A stretch of DNA of 64,000 bases from Streptosporangium sandarakinum (GCF_013409935.1 NZ_JACCCO010000003.1:1240001-1304000); one strand, 5' to 3'. Positions 43,136-52,164 are shown, counted from the first letter of the stretch. Notes: generated by a model from the letters alone, not told the origin. Numbers and translations: made by a program.

Positions 43136-44143
43136 TCAGCCGCAGTGTTCGAAGGGGCTGTCGTAGGTGGAGGAGCCCGCCTTGCCTCCCCATTTGACGC
43201 ACTGGCCGGCGGCGGCGGCCCGTACCGGTCCGGCGTAGTAGCCGTAGCTGCCGGAGTCGGTGACGCGGGTCTTGCCCTGGACCTCCAGGTAGGCGGTGGT
43301 GGCGGTGTCCGTGCCCAGTGAGGTCTTCTTGAGGGTGGCCACGCAGTTGTAGCCGTTGGAGGAGTTGTAGAGCAGGTAGACCGTGCCGGCGGTGCCGAGG
43401 GCGGCGCTGTCGATCACGCTGTAGCCGCTGCCGCAGACCTCCTGCGCGGTGTACGGGTTGGTGCCACCGGAGCCGCAGCCGTTCTTGGACGTCAGCGTCT
43501 GGGCCGGGTAACCGAACGTGGTGCCGTTGAAGACGGCCTTCTGGATGTTGGACGGGTAGCTGGTGCCGAGGCGCACCTCGTAGTGCAGGTGGGGCGAGAT
43601 GTTGTTGCCCGGCTTGCTGGTGTTGCCGACCGTGCCGATCTTCTGGCCCTGGCTGACGGTGGCGCCCGCGCTGACCGACCGGGTGTCCAGGTGCGCGTAG
43701 TAGCTGCTCCAGCCGCCGCCGTGGTCGATCTTGACCAGGTTGCCGTAGCCGTTGGTCGAGCCCTGGTGGGCGGAGATCACCACGGTGCCCGCCGCGGCGG
43801 CGACGACGGTGTCGCCCTTGTCCGCGTCGGCGGTGCCGCCCCGGTTGAAGTCGATCTCCCACGACTGGTGGGCGCTGCTCGCGCTGGAGTTGCCGGTCCA
43901 GGACTGCCCGCAGGGGAAGGGCATCTGGAAGCTGGGCGTCGCCAGCGTCGTCGGCGGCAGCTCGACGGACGGGTCGTTCGGCGGGTCGGCTCCCTCGAGC
44001 TCCGGGTCGTAGTCCGTGACGGCCGCGGTGGCCGTGACGGCCGTGAGTCCCGTCGCGGCGACGGCGCCCGGCGCGGCCGCGGTCGCGCCCGCGAGCCCGA
44101 CCAGCAGGGCGAATCCCGTGGTGAGCACTCCTGTGAGTCTCAT
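43136..44143 (-). CDS. Secreted M23 endopeptidase with SapA-like C-terminal domain
   Basis: A 335-residue secreted protein. A signal peptide (MRLTGVLTTGFALLVGLAG) is followed by an M23/LytM domain with the metal ligands of HQSWEIDF and SPHLHYEV and the GDTVVAAAAGTV strand, which would cleave peptidoglycan cross-bridges. The C-terminal ~110 residues (NGYNCVATLKK, GSYGYYAGPVRAAAAGQCVKWGG) resemble Streptomyces spore-associated protein A. Coupling of the two suggests a wall hydrolase targeted to spores or aerial hyphae. Start ATG 44143 has AAGGA upstream; the longer frame lacks support. It diverges from the SARP regulator. Confidence 0.88.
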   Translation of the reverse strand: MRLTGVLTTGFALLVGLAGATAAAPGAVAATGLTAVTATAAVTDYDPELEGADPPNDPSVELPPTTLATPSFQMPFPCGQSWTGNSSASSAHQSWEIDFNRGGTADADKGDTVVAAAAGTVVISAHQGSTNGYGNLVKIDHGGGWSSYYAHLDTRSVSAGATVSQGQKIGTVGNTSKPGNNISPHLHYEVRLGTSYPSNIQKAVFNGTTFGYPAQTLTSKNGCGSGGTNPYTAQEVCGSGYSVIDSAALGTAGTVYLLYNSSNGYNCVATLKKTSLGTDTATTAYLEVQGKTRVTDSGSYGYYAGPVRAAAAGQCVKWGGKAGSSTYDSPFEHCG

Positions 44144-44210
44144 ATCGATCCTTTCCGCGAGATGCGGGGGGTGAAGAGCCTTGACCGGCGCCATGCACTG
44201 TCTGTTGGAT

Positions 44211-44281
44211 CTTCCGGAAGGCTCCCGCTGCGGACCAGCGTCGGCCTGCGGCGCATATGAAACATCCAGAATCCCTATAAA
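44211..44281. promoter_or_regulatory. Divergent M23/SARP control region elements
   Basis: CTTCCGGAAG (44211-44220) is a perfect 10-base palindrome. TATAAA (44276-44281) is a good -10 box for the plus-strand SARP gene, 72 bases before its ATG, though no -35 consensus is visible. Confidence 0.4.
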
Positions 44282-44352
44282 GCCCTGTCAGCCCCGGGTG
44301 ATACGGCCCGGTGAAATGGTTGCGACGCCTCCCGTGAGAGGTAGGTGCGGTC

Positions 44353-47331
44353 ATGGCGGTTGATCGGCCCGCGTTCAGGGTGCTCGGCCCGCTGGAGGTC
44401 GGCCCCCCGGGGCGGCCCCTGCGCATCGCGGGCACGAAGTCCCGGATCCTGCTGGCCTCGCTGCTGCTCGACGCCAACCGGGCGGTCGCCGCGGACCACC
44501 TGGCCGAGATCCTGTGGCCGCTGAGCCGGCCGAGGTCGGCCCTGGCCAACCTCCGCACCTACGTCAGCTCCCTGCGCGCGGTCCTCGGCGCGACGGGCGG
44601 CGCCCGCATCCTGGCCCGGCCGTCCGGTTACCTGTTCGAGGTGCCCGCCGGGCAGCTCGACGTCCTCCTCTTCGAGGACCTCGTGGCCGGGGCGCGGGCG
44701 GCGGCGCGGGCCGGGGGAGACGCGGAGACCCGCGGGGACGCGGCATCGGGGACGGAGGGCGGGCCGGAGGCGGCGGGCCGGGCGGAGGACCCGGCCGGGC
44801 TGCTGGACCGGGCGCTCGCGCTGTGGCGCGGCGCCCCGCTGGCCGACCTGCCCGGCAGCCCCCTGTGGGACGCCCGGCTGGAGTCACTGGCCGGGCTGCG
44901 GCTCTCCGCCTCCGAGGAGCTGACCGTCCTGCGGATGGAGCGCGGGCGGCACGCCGAGGCGGTCGCCGGACTGCGCGGGCTGCTGAGGGAGCACCCCTTC
45001 CGGGAGGACCTCTGGGGGCGGCTGATGCTCGCCCTGGACGCCGCCGGGCGGCAGGCCGAGGCCCTGGACGCATACGCCGCGGCCCGTCGGCAGCTCGTCA
45101 CCGAGCTGGGCGTCGAGCCGGGCGCCGGACTGCGACGGGTGCACGCGGACATCCTGGCCGGGCGGCCCGCGGCGGAGGCCGCGCCGTCCCCGCCGGTCAC
45201 CGTCCCGCGCCAGCTCCCCCCGGACGTCCCGGACTTCACCGGCCGGACCGGGACCGTCTCGGCCCTCACCCGGGCGCTGTCCCGCGAGAGGAGGCCGCCG
45301 GACGGGCCGCCGGCCGTCGCGGTGGTGGCCGGTCCGCCGGGAGCCGGCAAGACGGCGCTGGCCGTCCACTGCGCGCACGCCGTACGCCGCGCCTACCCCG
45401 GAGGGCAGCTCTACCTCGACCTCGGCGGCACCGCGCCCACCCCCGCCGACCCCGGCGAGCTGCTGGCCGAGGCGCTGCGCGCGCTGGGGACCGGCGGAGC
45501 CGGCCTGCCGTCCACCACCCGCGAGCGCTCCGCGCTGTACCGGTCGCTGCTGGCCGGGCGGCCGGCGCTCGTGGTGCTCGACGACGCCGCCGACGCCGCG
45601 CAGGTACGGCCCCTGCTGCCGGGCAGCGGCTGCGCGGTCGTCGTGACGAGCCGCCGGCGCATCACCGAGCTGCCCGGGGCGCTGCAGATCGACCTCGACG
45701 CCCTCACCCCCGCGGAGGCCGAGGAGCTGCTGGGCAGGATCGCGGGCGCCGACCGGGTGCGCCGGGAGCGGGAGGCCGCCGCGGAGATCCTGCGGGCCTG
45801 CGACCACCTGCCGCTCGCCGTCAGGATCGCCGGGGCCCGGCTGGCCGCGCGGCCCGGCTGGCCGCTGGCCGTGCTGCGGCGGCGGCTCGCGGACGAGGCG
45901 AACCGCCTGGGCGAGCTGCGGGCCGGGGACCTGGAGGTGCGCGGCAGCTTCGACCGCAGCTACCGGACGCTGCCCGGCGACGCCGCCCGGGCCTTCGGGG
46001 CGCTCGGCCTCCTCGGGGCGAGGCCGCTGCCCGGCTGGGTGGTCGGGGCCGTGCTCGGCCGGGACCGGGCCGACGACGTCACCGACGCCCTCGTCGACGC
46101 CAACCTGCTGCGGCTCGCGGGGACCGACGCGCTCGGCCGGCCCCGCTACCTACTGCCCGGCCTCGCCCGGTGCAGCGCCCGGGAGCTGGCCGGCGGCCCC
46201 GGCGGCGCCGGTGGTACGGACGCCCTCGCCCGGGTGCTCGACGGGTGGACCGTCCTCGCCGGGAGCGCCATGGCGCGGCTGCCGACCACCCTGTTCAGCC
46301 TGGCCCCGGCGGGCGAGCCCCGCTGGCGGCCGGACGGCGAGACCGCCGCGAGCCTGCCGGCCGACCCGCTGCCGTGGTTCGACGCCGAGCGGGAGACCCT
46401 GGTGGAGGCCGTACGGCTGGCCGCCGACGCCGGGCTCGCCGGGGCCGCCTGGGGACTCGCCGCCGCCCTGGTGCCCTACTTCGACCTGCGGTGCCACTTC
46501 GACGAGTGGCGGAGCACGCACCGGGCCGCGCTGGAGGCGGCCCGCCGGTCCGGTGACCGCGGCGGGGAGGCCGCCATGCTCCGCGGCCTGGCCCAGGTCG
46601 GCCTCTACCAGGACCGCTACGCCGAGGCGGGCGAGATGTTCGCGCGGTCCCGGGTGATCTTCCGCGAGCTGGGCGACGCGCGCGGGGAGGCGGTCTCGAT
46701 CTGCGGGCTGGGGGCGGTGGACCACTTCCGCGGCCGCCATGTCGAGGCGCTCGGCCACTTCCGGATGGCTCTCGCGATCTTCGCCGCCCTGGAGGACCGC
46801 GGCGGCGAGGCCTACGTCCGGCAGGCCGTCGGCCGGGTCTGCCTGGTCCTGCGCGACCTGGGCCGGGCCTCGGCCTGGCTGGGCGGGGCGCTGCGGCTGG
46901 CCAGGGAGATCGGCGACCCGCACCGGGAGGCGTGCGTGTCGATGCAGCTCGGGCGGCTGCACGACCTGGCGGCCGACGCCGAGGAGGCGATGCGCTTCCA
47001 GGGGTACGCCCTGGACATCTTCGAGGAGCTCGGCGACCGGCACTGCGGCGCCTACGCCCTGCAGAACCTGGGCGGCCTGCAGGTGACCCGCGGCGACCGG
47101 TCGCACGCCTCGGCGCAGCTCCAGCGGTCCCTGGAGATCTTCCAGCAGCTCGGCGACCGCAGCGGGGAGGCCGCCGCGGTCCAGCGGCTCGGGGAGCTGC
47201 ACCGGTCGGCCGGCCGTACCGGGTTGGCCCGCGACTACCTGCACCATGCCCGTGCGCTCCGGCAGGAGCTGCGGGGCGGGGCGGGCGGCGGGATCCGGTC
47301 CGCGGCCTGCGCGCCGCCCCCGGGCCGGTGA
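44353..47331 (+). CDS. AfsR/SARP-family regulator (SARP-BTAD-NB-ARC-TPR)
   Basis: A 992-residue regulator. An OmpR-like winged-helix SARP domain (FRVLGPLEVGPPGRPLRIAG to about residue 95) precedes the BTAD bacterial activation domain (to about 275), then an NB-ARC ATPase with Walker A GPPGAGKT (327-334) and Walker B LVVLDDA, and a TPR region (from about 740) with repeats such as RGGEAAMLRGLAQVGLYQ and RSGEAAAVQRLGELHRSAGR. The BTAD carries a ~25-residue Gly/Ala/Glu insertion near residue 120. Full-length AfsR proteins integrate phosphorylation and nucleotide state to activate secondary metabolism or differentiation genes. No biosynthetic cluster is adjacent; the divergent M23/SapA-like gene is a possible target. 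Confidence 0.92.
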   Translation: MAVDRPAFRVLGPLEVGPPGRPLRIAGTKSRILLASLLLDANRAVAADHLAEILWPLSRPRSALANLRTYVSSLRAVLGATGGARILARPSGYLFEVPAGQLDVLLFEDLVAGARAAARAGGDAETRGDAASGTEGGPEAAGRAEDPAGLLDRALALWRGAPLADLPGSPLWDARLESLAGLRLSASEELTVLRMERGRHAEAVAGLRGLLREHPFREDLWGRLMLALDAAGRQAEALDAYAAARRQLVTELGVEPGAGLRRVHADILAGRPAAEAAPSPPVTVPRQLPPDVPDFTGRTGTVSALTRALSRERRPPDGPPAVAVVAGPPGAGKTALAVHCAHAVRRAYPGGQLYLDLGGTAPTPADPGELLAEALRALGTGGAGLPSTTRERSALYRSLLAGRPALVVLDDAADAAQVRPLLPGSGCAVVVTSRRRITELPGALQIDLDALTPAEAEELLGRIAGADRVRREREAAAEILRACDHLPLAVRIAGARLAARPGWPLAVLRRRLADEANRLGELRAGDLEVRGSFDRSYRTLPGDAARAFGALGLLGARPLPGWVVGAVLGRDRADDVTDALVDANLLRLAGTDALGRPRYLLPGLARCSARELAGGPGGAGGTDALARVLDGWTVLAGSAMARLPTTLFSLAPAGEPRWRPDGETAASLPADPLPWFDAERETLVEAVRLAADAGLAGAAWGLAAALVPYFDLRCHFDEWRSTHRAALEAARRSGDRGGEAAMLRGLAQVGLYQDRYAEAGEMFARSRVIFRELGDARGEAVSICGLGAVDHFRGRHVEALGHFRMALAIFAALEDRGGEAYVRQAVGRVCLVLRDLGRASAWLGGALRLAREIGDPHREACVSMQLGRLHDLAADAEEAMRFQGYALDIFEELGDRHCGAYALQNLGGLQVTRGDRSHASAQLQRSLEIFQQLGDRSGEAAAVQRLGELHRSAGRTGLARDYLHHARALRQELRGGAGGGIRSAACAPPPGR

Positions 47332-47436
47332 CCGGCCGCCGGGGCGTCCTTTCCGGGCCGGTCCCCGGCGGTCCCGTCAGAGGCGGACGGGGGGTGCGGG
47401 GAGCACAGCGGGTGCGCGCGGGCGGCGCGGGCATGC

Positions 47437-48642
47437 TCAGCGGTGCGCCGGGGCCGGGATCGGGACCGGGTCCGAGGCGGCGGCCGGGCGGGCGGCCCGG
47501 CGCTCCAGCGCGCCGGAGAGCACCGCCAGGCCGAGGGCCGAACCGGTGAGCAGCGCGCCGACCCAGTTGGGCGCCGTGACGCCGAGGCCGGCCGACAGGA
47601 CGAGCCCGCCGAGCAGGGCCGCCAGCGCGTTGCCGAGGTTGAAGGCGCCGATGTTGACCGCCGAGGCCAGCGTCGGCGCGCCCGCCGTCTGGTCCAGGAT
47701 CCGTTTCTGCAGCGGCGGGACGGTCGCGAAGCCGAGGCCCCCGATCAGCACGAGGGTGACGGCGGCGGCCACCTTGTCGTGGGCGGTGACGGTGAACAGC
47801 GCCAGCACCAGCGCCAGCCCGCCCAGCGACAGGTACAGCAGCGGCATCAGGGCGCGGTCGGCGTAGCGGCCGCCGACGAGGTTGCCCGCGACCATGCCGA
47901 TCCCGAACAGCACCAGCAGCCAGCTCACGTCGCCCTCGCCGTACCCGGCCGCCTGCGTCATCATCGGCGCGATGTAGGTGATCGCGGCGAAGACGCCGCT
48001 GAAGCCGAGGACCGTCATGCCCATCGCCAGCAGGACCTGGGTGTTGCGGAACGCGGCGAACTCGCCGCGGATCCGCCCGCCTCCGGGCTCCGGGCGCGGG
48101 CCGGCGGGCACGAGCGCCGCCACCCCGGCCAGGCCGAGGACGCCGAGGGCGGCGACCGCGGCGAAGGTGACCCGCCAGCCGGCGTGCTGGCCGAGCGCCG
48201 TGCCGAGCGGGACGCCCACCACGTTGGCGACGGTCAGGCCGGTGAACATCAGGGCGATGGCGCCCGCCCGCCTCTCCGGGGGGACGAGCCCGGCGGCGAC
48301 GACCGAGCCGATCCCGAAGAAGGCGCCGTGGGCGAGCGAGGCGACCACCCGCCCGGCGAGCATCGCGCCGAAGCCGGGGGCGGCCGCCGAGAGCAGGTTG
48401 CCGGCGATGAACAGTCCCATCAGGGCCATCAGCATCCGCTTGCGGGAGAAGCGGGTGCCGATGACGGTCATCAGCGGCGCGCCGGCGACCACGCCCAGCG
48501 CGTATCCGGTGGCGAGGTTGCCGGCGGTGGGGACGGACACGTCGAAGGTCGCGGCGACCTGGGGGAGCAGCCCCATGATCACGAACTCGGTGGTGCCGAT
48601 CCCGAAGGCGCCGATGGCCAGCGCCAAGAGTGCGAGTGGCAT
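47437..48642 (-). CDS. MFS drug/sugar efflux transporter (AraJ/YdhP-like)
   Basis: A 401-residue major facilitator with twelve hydrophobic segments. It carries the DHA1-type N-terminal signature IGAFGIGTTEFVIMGLLP, motif A-like GTRFSRKRMLM between helices 2 and 3, and VVASLAHGAFFGIG in helix 4, as in AraJ, YdhP and related efflux proteins. The divergent MarR gene and shared operator suggest repression relieved by the exported compound. The substrate is not predictable. Confidence 0.9.
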   Translation of the reverse strand: MPLALLALAIGAFGIGTTEFVIMGLLPQVAATFDVSVPTAGNLATGYALGVVAGAPLMTVIGTRFSRKRMLMALMGLFIAGNLLSAAAPGFGAMLAGRVVASLAHGAFFGIGSVVAAGLVPPERRAGAIALMFTGLTVANVVGVPLGTALGQHAGWRVTFAAVAALGVLGLAGVAALVPAGPRPEPGGGRIRGEFAAFRNTQVLLAMGMTVLGFSGVFAAITYIAPMMTQAAGYGEGDVSWLLVLFGIGMVAGNLVGGRYADRALMPLLYLSLGGLALVLALFTVTAHDKVAAAVTLVLIGGLGFATVPPLQKRILDQTAGAPTLASAVNIGAFNLGNALAALLGGLVLSAGLGVTAPNWVGALLTGSALGLAVLSGALERRAARPAAASDPVPIPAPAHR

Positions 48643-48670
48643 GGCAGGGTCCCCGAAGGTTGCGTTTGGG

Positions 48671-48720
48671 ATTTACAAGCGGTGACAATAATTGCACACG
48701 CTCATAAATGCAAGCGCGGT
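48671..48720. promoter_or_regulatory. MarR operator candidate in the MFS/marR divergent region
   Basis: TTGCA (48692-48696) and TGCAA (48709-48713) form an interrupted palindrome, and the half-site is repeated directly: ATTTACAAGCGGT (48671-48683) and AAATGCAAGCGCGGT (48706-48720). The position between divergent pump and marR genes is typical of MarR control. Confidence 0.5.
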
Positions 48721-48768
48721 ATGTTGCTGGGGAGGGATACTCTGGGGTGGCACACCGAGGAGGGGCCC

Positions 48769-49338
48769 ATGTCACCGTCGCCGTCCACCGGCCCGTCCAC
48801 CGGTCCGTCCACCGGTCCGGTCACCGGTCCGGTCACCGGTCCGGTCACCGGTCCGGTCACCGGTCCGGTCACCGGTCCGGTCACCGGTCCTTCCCACCGC
48901 CCGGCCGACGGCCCGGCCCGGGGCTGGTCCGCCCTGTCCGTGCTGCACGGCCGCGTCGAGGCTCACCTGGAGCGCGCCCTGCAGGCGGCGCACGAGCTGA
49001 GCGCGCGGGAGCTGTCCGTGCTGGACCTGCTCAGCGGCCAGCACCCGGGCGAGGGCGGGCACCTGCAGATGCACCAGCTCGCCGAGGCGGTCGTGCTCAG
49101 CCAGAGCGCCACCACCCGCCTGGTCACCCGGCTGGAGGAGCGGGGCCTGCTCACCCGCTACATCTGCGCGACGGACCGGCGCGGCATCTACACCGACGTC
49201 ACCGAGGCCGGCTTCGCCCTCCTTCCGAAGGCCCGGCGGACCAGGGACGCCGCGCTGCGCGAGGCCCTCGACGACGCGGAGCGGCGGCCCGGTCTGGCGC
49301 CGCTGGTCGCGGCCGTCCGCTCCCTCGGCGATGCCTGA
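48769..49338 (+). CDS. MarR-family regulator with a repetitive N-terminus
   Basis: A 189-residue regulator. Residues 6-41 are nine four-residue units, (STGP)3(VTGP)6; the rest is a MarR winged helix (ELSARELSVLDLLS, MHQLAEAVVLSQSATTRLVTRLEERGLL, wing DRRGIYTDVTEAG). GAGGAGG precedes the ATG at 48769, which supports translation of the repeat tail. Length without the tail is normal for the family. It is divergent from the MFS pump it probably represses. The tail length can change in steps of four residues without frameshift. Confidence 0.88.
   Translation: MSPSPSTGPSTGPSTGPVTGPVTGPVTGPVTGPVTGPVTGPSHRPADGPARGWSALSVLHGRVEAHLERALQAAHELSARELSVLDLLSGQHPGEGGHLQMHQLAEAVVLSQSATTRLVTRLEERGLLTRYICATDRRGIYTDVTEAGFALLPKARRTRDAALREALDDAERRPGLAPLVAAVRSLGDA
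48784..48891 (+). repeat. In-frame 12-base tandem repeat in the MarR gene
   Basis: Nine consecutive 12-base units, three TCCACCGGTCCG-like and six GTCACCGGTCCG, nearly identical at DNA level. ACCGGT in each unit is itself palindromic, which could promote slippage. Confidence 0.9.
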
Positions 49339-49404
49339 CGGGGACCGCGCGGGCCCCGCCTCCGGGGCGTCCGGTCCGGGGCGTCCGGACCCCTGCGTAC
49401 GGCG

Positions 49405-49502
49405 GAGCCGCCGGCCGTCGGTCCCGGCGCCCCCTCAACGGTCGACGACGCACAGCTCCCACGGAAGCGAGCCGAGCCGCCGGCCGTCGGGTCCGGCGTC
49501 CC
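49405..49502 (-). repeat. Echo of the 3' end of the M24 gene
   Basis: Minus-strand codons at 49435-49485 read GRRLGSLPWELCVVDR and stop, identical in protein to the end of the M24 gene (49503-49553) but differing at four codons, all synonymous (CTT/CTC, CCG/CCC, GAG/GAA, CGT/CGC). A third fragment (49405-49430) repeats only the GRRL part. Period 68-69 bases. Confidence 0.85.
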
Positions 49503-50486
49503 TCAGCGGTCGACGACGCACAGTTCCCAGGGGAGCGAGCCGAGCCGCCGGCCGCCCTCCGGAGCGCAGACGACGACGTCGGCCACCCGCGCGCCGAACA
49601 GCTCCGGCAGGTAGATCGCCGGTTCCAGGCAGATCGTCGTGCCGGGTTCGAGCACCGTCCCGTCACCGGGGACCAGCCACGGGCTCTCCTCGTGGCTGCG
49701 GCCCACACCGCGCCCCGGCCGCCGCCCGGCGTACTCGCCGTAGCCGCTGCCGTCGATCACCTCCCGGACGGCCCGGCCGACCTCCGCGGCCGTCACGCCG
49801 GGCCGTACCGCGTCCAGGGCGGCCCGCTGCGCGGCCAGGACGACCGAGTACATCGCCTCGAAGTCCTCCGGCGGCTCGGCCACCGCGAACACGCGGGCCA
49901 CCTCCGCGCAGTGGCCGTCCCATCTGCCGCACACCGACACCAGCAGCGCGTCACCGGGATTGATCACGCGGTCGCACGCCGCGTGCCGGGGCAGCGCGGT
50001 GTGCTCGCCCGCGGCGACGAGCACCGACAGCGTCTCCTCGCACCCGGCCTCGGCCAGCGCGGCCCGCAGCCGCCGCGCCATCGCGCGTTCGGTGGCGCCG
50101 AACCACGCCAGCCCGCGGGCCGCGGACAGCACCGCGTCCGCCGCCGCGGCGGCCCGCCCGGTCGCCGCGACCTCCGCCGGTCCCCGGCGGAGCCGCAGCG
50201 GGGCGAGCACGGACGACGCCAGCACCAGTTCGGCGTCCACCGGCAACGAGAACAGCTCCCGGGCCCGCATCTCGGGGTCCACCCCGACGCGGCGGACAGC
50301 GGCCGGGAGGAGCGCCGCCGCCTCCCGCGGACCGGCCGCGGCGGCGGGCGGCCCCTCGCCGGTCAGGACGAGGTACCCGTCGTACCCGTCGTCCAGGCCG
50401 CCCAGGTAGCGGAAGTCGGGGGAGGGGCGCAGCACCAGGGCGTCGACCCCCTCCTCGGCCATCCTGCGGCGCACCTCATCGATCAT
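49503..50486 (-). CDS. M24-family (Xaa-Pro aminopeptidase/creatinase fold) protein, probably not metal-dependent
   Basis: The 327-residue product has the N-terminal creatinase-like domain and the pita-bread M24 domain. Of the five metal ligands of aminopeptidase P, the first Asp is Ser (GDALLVSVCGRWDG), the second Asp is Glu (CAEVARVF), the GHG His is Arg (GRGVGRSHEES), the first Glu is kept (CLEPAIY) and the last Glu is Ala (RVADVV). The substrate-site His of HE remains. A dinuclear metallopeptidase is therefore unlikely; metal-free relatives such as creatinase and ectoine hydrolase cleave C-N bonds of small molecules. It overlaps oppF by ATGA and is the last gene of the peptide-uptake operon. 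Confidence 0.82.
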   Translation of the reverse strand: MIDEVRRRMAEEGVDALVLRPSPDFRYLGGLDDGYDGYLVLTGEGPPAAAAGPREAAALLPAAVRRVGVDPEMRARELFSLPVDAELVLASSVLAPLRLRRGPAEVAATGRAAAAADAVLSAARGLAWFGATERAMARRLRAALAEAGCEETLSVLVAAGEHTALPRHAACDRVINPGDALLVSVCGRWDGHCAEVARVFAVAEPPEDFEAMYSVVLAAQRAALDAVRPGVTAAEVGRAVREVIDGSGYGEYAGRRPGRGVGRSHEESPWLVPGDGTVLEPGTTICLEPAIYLPELFGARVADVVVCAPEGGRRLGSLPWELCVVDR

Positions 50487-51397
50487 CGGGGTTCGTGCAG
50501 CCAGCAGGCGACCGGGCCGAACGCCGGCTCGCGTTCCCGGCAGACGTCCATCGCCACCGGGCAGCGCGGGTGGAACCGGCAGCCGGACGGCGGGTCGGCC
50601 GGGTCCGGCACGTCCCCGGCCAGCTCCGCCGGCAGCACCCCCGCGCCGTCGGGCGCCGGGATCGCGCCCAGCAGCGCCCGGGTGTAGGGGTGGCGGGGGT
50701 CGCGCCAGACCTCAGCGGTACGGCCCACCTCCACGATCTTCCCGAGATACATCACCGCGATCCGGTCGGCGATCAGCCGCACCACCGACAGGTCGTGGCT
50801 GATGAACAGCAGCCCCGCGCCCGCGGAGACCGCGAGGTCCCGCATGAGCGTGGCCACCTGCGCCTGGGCGGAGGCGTCGAGCGCCGAGATGGGCTCGTCG
50901 CCGATCAGCAGCGACGGCCGGGCGGCGAGCGCCCGGGCGATCGCGATCCGCTGCCGCTGCCCGCCGGAGAACTCGTGCGGGTGGCGGCCGGCGAAGTCGC
51001 CGGGCAGCCCCACCCGCTCCAGCATGTCGGTGGGCGTGGTCGTGGTGTCGCCCGCCGCGCGCAGTCCGTCGGCGATCTGCGCGCCCACCCGCCGCCGCGG
51101 GTTCAGCGAGGAGTAGGGGTCCTGGAAGACCATCTGGATCCCGGTCAGCGACCGGTCCCTGCGGCGCAGGCCCAGCGGGGTCACCGTACGGCCGTCGAAG
51201 GAGATCGTCCCCTCGGTCACCGGGGCCAGCCCGCACACCGCGCGGGCCAGCGTCGACTTGCCGCACCCCGACTCCCCGACGAGGCCGACGACCTCGCCCG
51301 CCTCGACGGTCAGGCCGGCTCCGGCCACGGCGCGCACCACGGGGCGGCCGGGGGTGCGGTGCTCGACGACGAGGTCGTTCACGCTCAGCAGCGTCAT
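50483..51397 (-). CDS. Oligopeptide ABC transporter ATP-binding protein (OppF type)
   Basis: A 304-residue ATPase with Walker A GESGCGKS, signature FSGGQRQR, Walker B LLIGDEP, switch HDLSVV and the C-terminal oligo_HPY region ending in Cys-containing GCRFHPRCP, the Opp/Dpp iron-sulfur-type motif. ATG 51397 overlaps the upstream OppD stop (ATGA). It energises import together with OppD for the OppBC pore. Confidence 0.92.
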   Translation of the reverse strand: MTLLSVNDLVVEHRTPGRPVVRAVAGAGLTVEAGEVVGLVGESGCGKSTLARAVCGLAPVTEGTISFDGRTVTPLGLRRRDRSLTGIQMVFQDPYSSLNPRRRVGAQIADGLRAAGDTTTTPTDMLERVGLPGDFAGRHPHEFSGGQRQRIAIARALAARPSLLIGDEPISALDASAQAQVATLMRDLAVSAGAGLLFISHDLSVVRLIADRIAVMYLGKIVEVGRTAEVWRDPRHPYTRALLGAIPAPDGAGVLPAELAGDVPDPADPPSGCRFHPRCPVAMDVCREREPAFGPVACWLHEPR

Positions 51398-52164
51398 GAG
51401 GTCTCCCCGGGTAGCGAGTCCAGCAGGGCGCGGGTGTAGGGGTGGGCCGGGTCGCGCAGCACCTGCGCGCGCGGGCCGGTCTCCACGACCACGCCGTCCC
51501 GCATCACGCTCACCTCGTCGGCGACCGCGGACATCACGCCGAGGTCGTGGGTGACGAGCAGCACGGCCAGGTCCAGGTCGTCGCACAGGCCGCGCAGCAG
51601 CCGCAGGATCCCGGCCTGGACGGTCACGTCGAGCGCGGTCGTCGGCTCGTCGGCGATGAGCACCTTCGGAGAGCAGGCCAGCGCGACCGCGATCGCGATG
51701 CGCTGGCGCATGCCCCCGGAGAACTGGTGCGGGTAGCGGCCGAGGGCCTCCTCCGCGCCCGGGATGCGCACCTGGCGCAGCAGGTCGGCGGCTCTGGCCT
51801 GCGCCTGCCGCCGGTCCAGGCGCAGGTGGTGGCGCATGTGCTCGGTGAGCTGGCGGCCGATCGTGAGCATCGGGTGCAGGCTGGTCGCCGGGTCCTGGAA
51901 GACCATGGCGACCTCGCCGCCGCGTACCGCGTTGAGCTGCCGGGGGGTCATGGCGAGCAGGTCACGCTCGCCCAGGGTGATCCGGCCGCTCACCCGCGCC
52001 CCGTGCGGGAGCAGGCCGAGGACGGCCAGTCCCGTCATCGTCTTGCCCGAGCCGCTCTCGCCGGCCAGCCCGTGCACCCGGCCGGCGCGCAGTTCGAGGT
52101 CGACGCCGCGCAGGACCTCCTTGCCGCCGAGGGAGACCTTCAGGTCGGAGATCGCGAGAGTCAC
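51394..52164 (-). CDS. Oligopeptide ABC transporter ATP-binding protein (OppD type)
   Basis: A 256-residue ATPase: Walker A GESGSGKT, signature FSGGMRQR, Walker [12 protein letters not shown] and HDLGVMSAV. It lacks the usual ~60-residue OppD C-terminal extension with the oligo_HPY cysteine region, stopping after [11 protein letters not shown], so it is shorter than the family norm (about 320). Four-base overlaps join it to OppC and OppF genes. Confidence 0.9.
   Translation of the reverse strand: MTLAISDLKVSLGGKEVLRGVDLELRAGRVHGLAGESGSGKTMTGLAVLGLLPHGARVSGRITLGERDLLAMTPRQLNAVRGGEVAMVFQDPATSLHPMLTIGRQLTEHMRHHLRLDRRQAQARAADLLRQVRIPGAEEALGRYPHQFSGGMRQRIAIAVALACSPKVLIADEPTTALDVTVQAGILRLLRGLCDDLDLAVLLVTHDLGVMSAVADEVSVMRDGVVVETGPRAQVLRDPAHPYTRALLDSLPGETS

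Noticed and set aside
44144-44352. c-di-AMP (ydaO) riboswitch before the M23 gene
   Set aside because: The leader is short and lacks the conserved ydaO core motifs; only a small palindrome is present.
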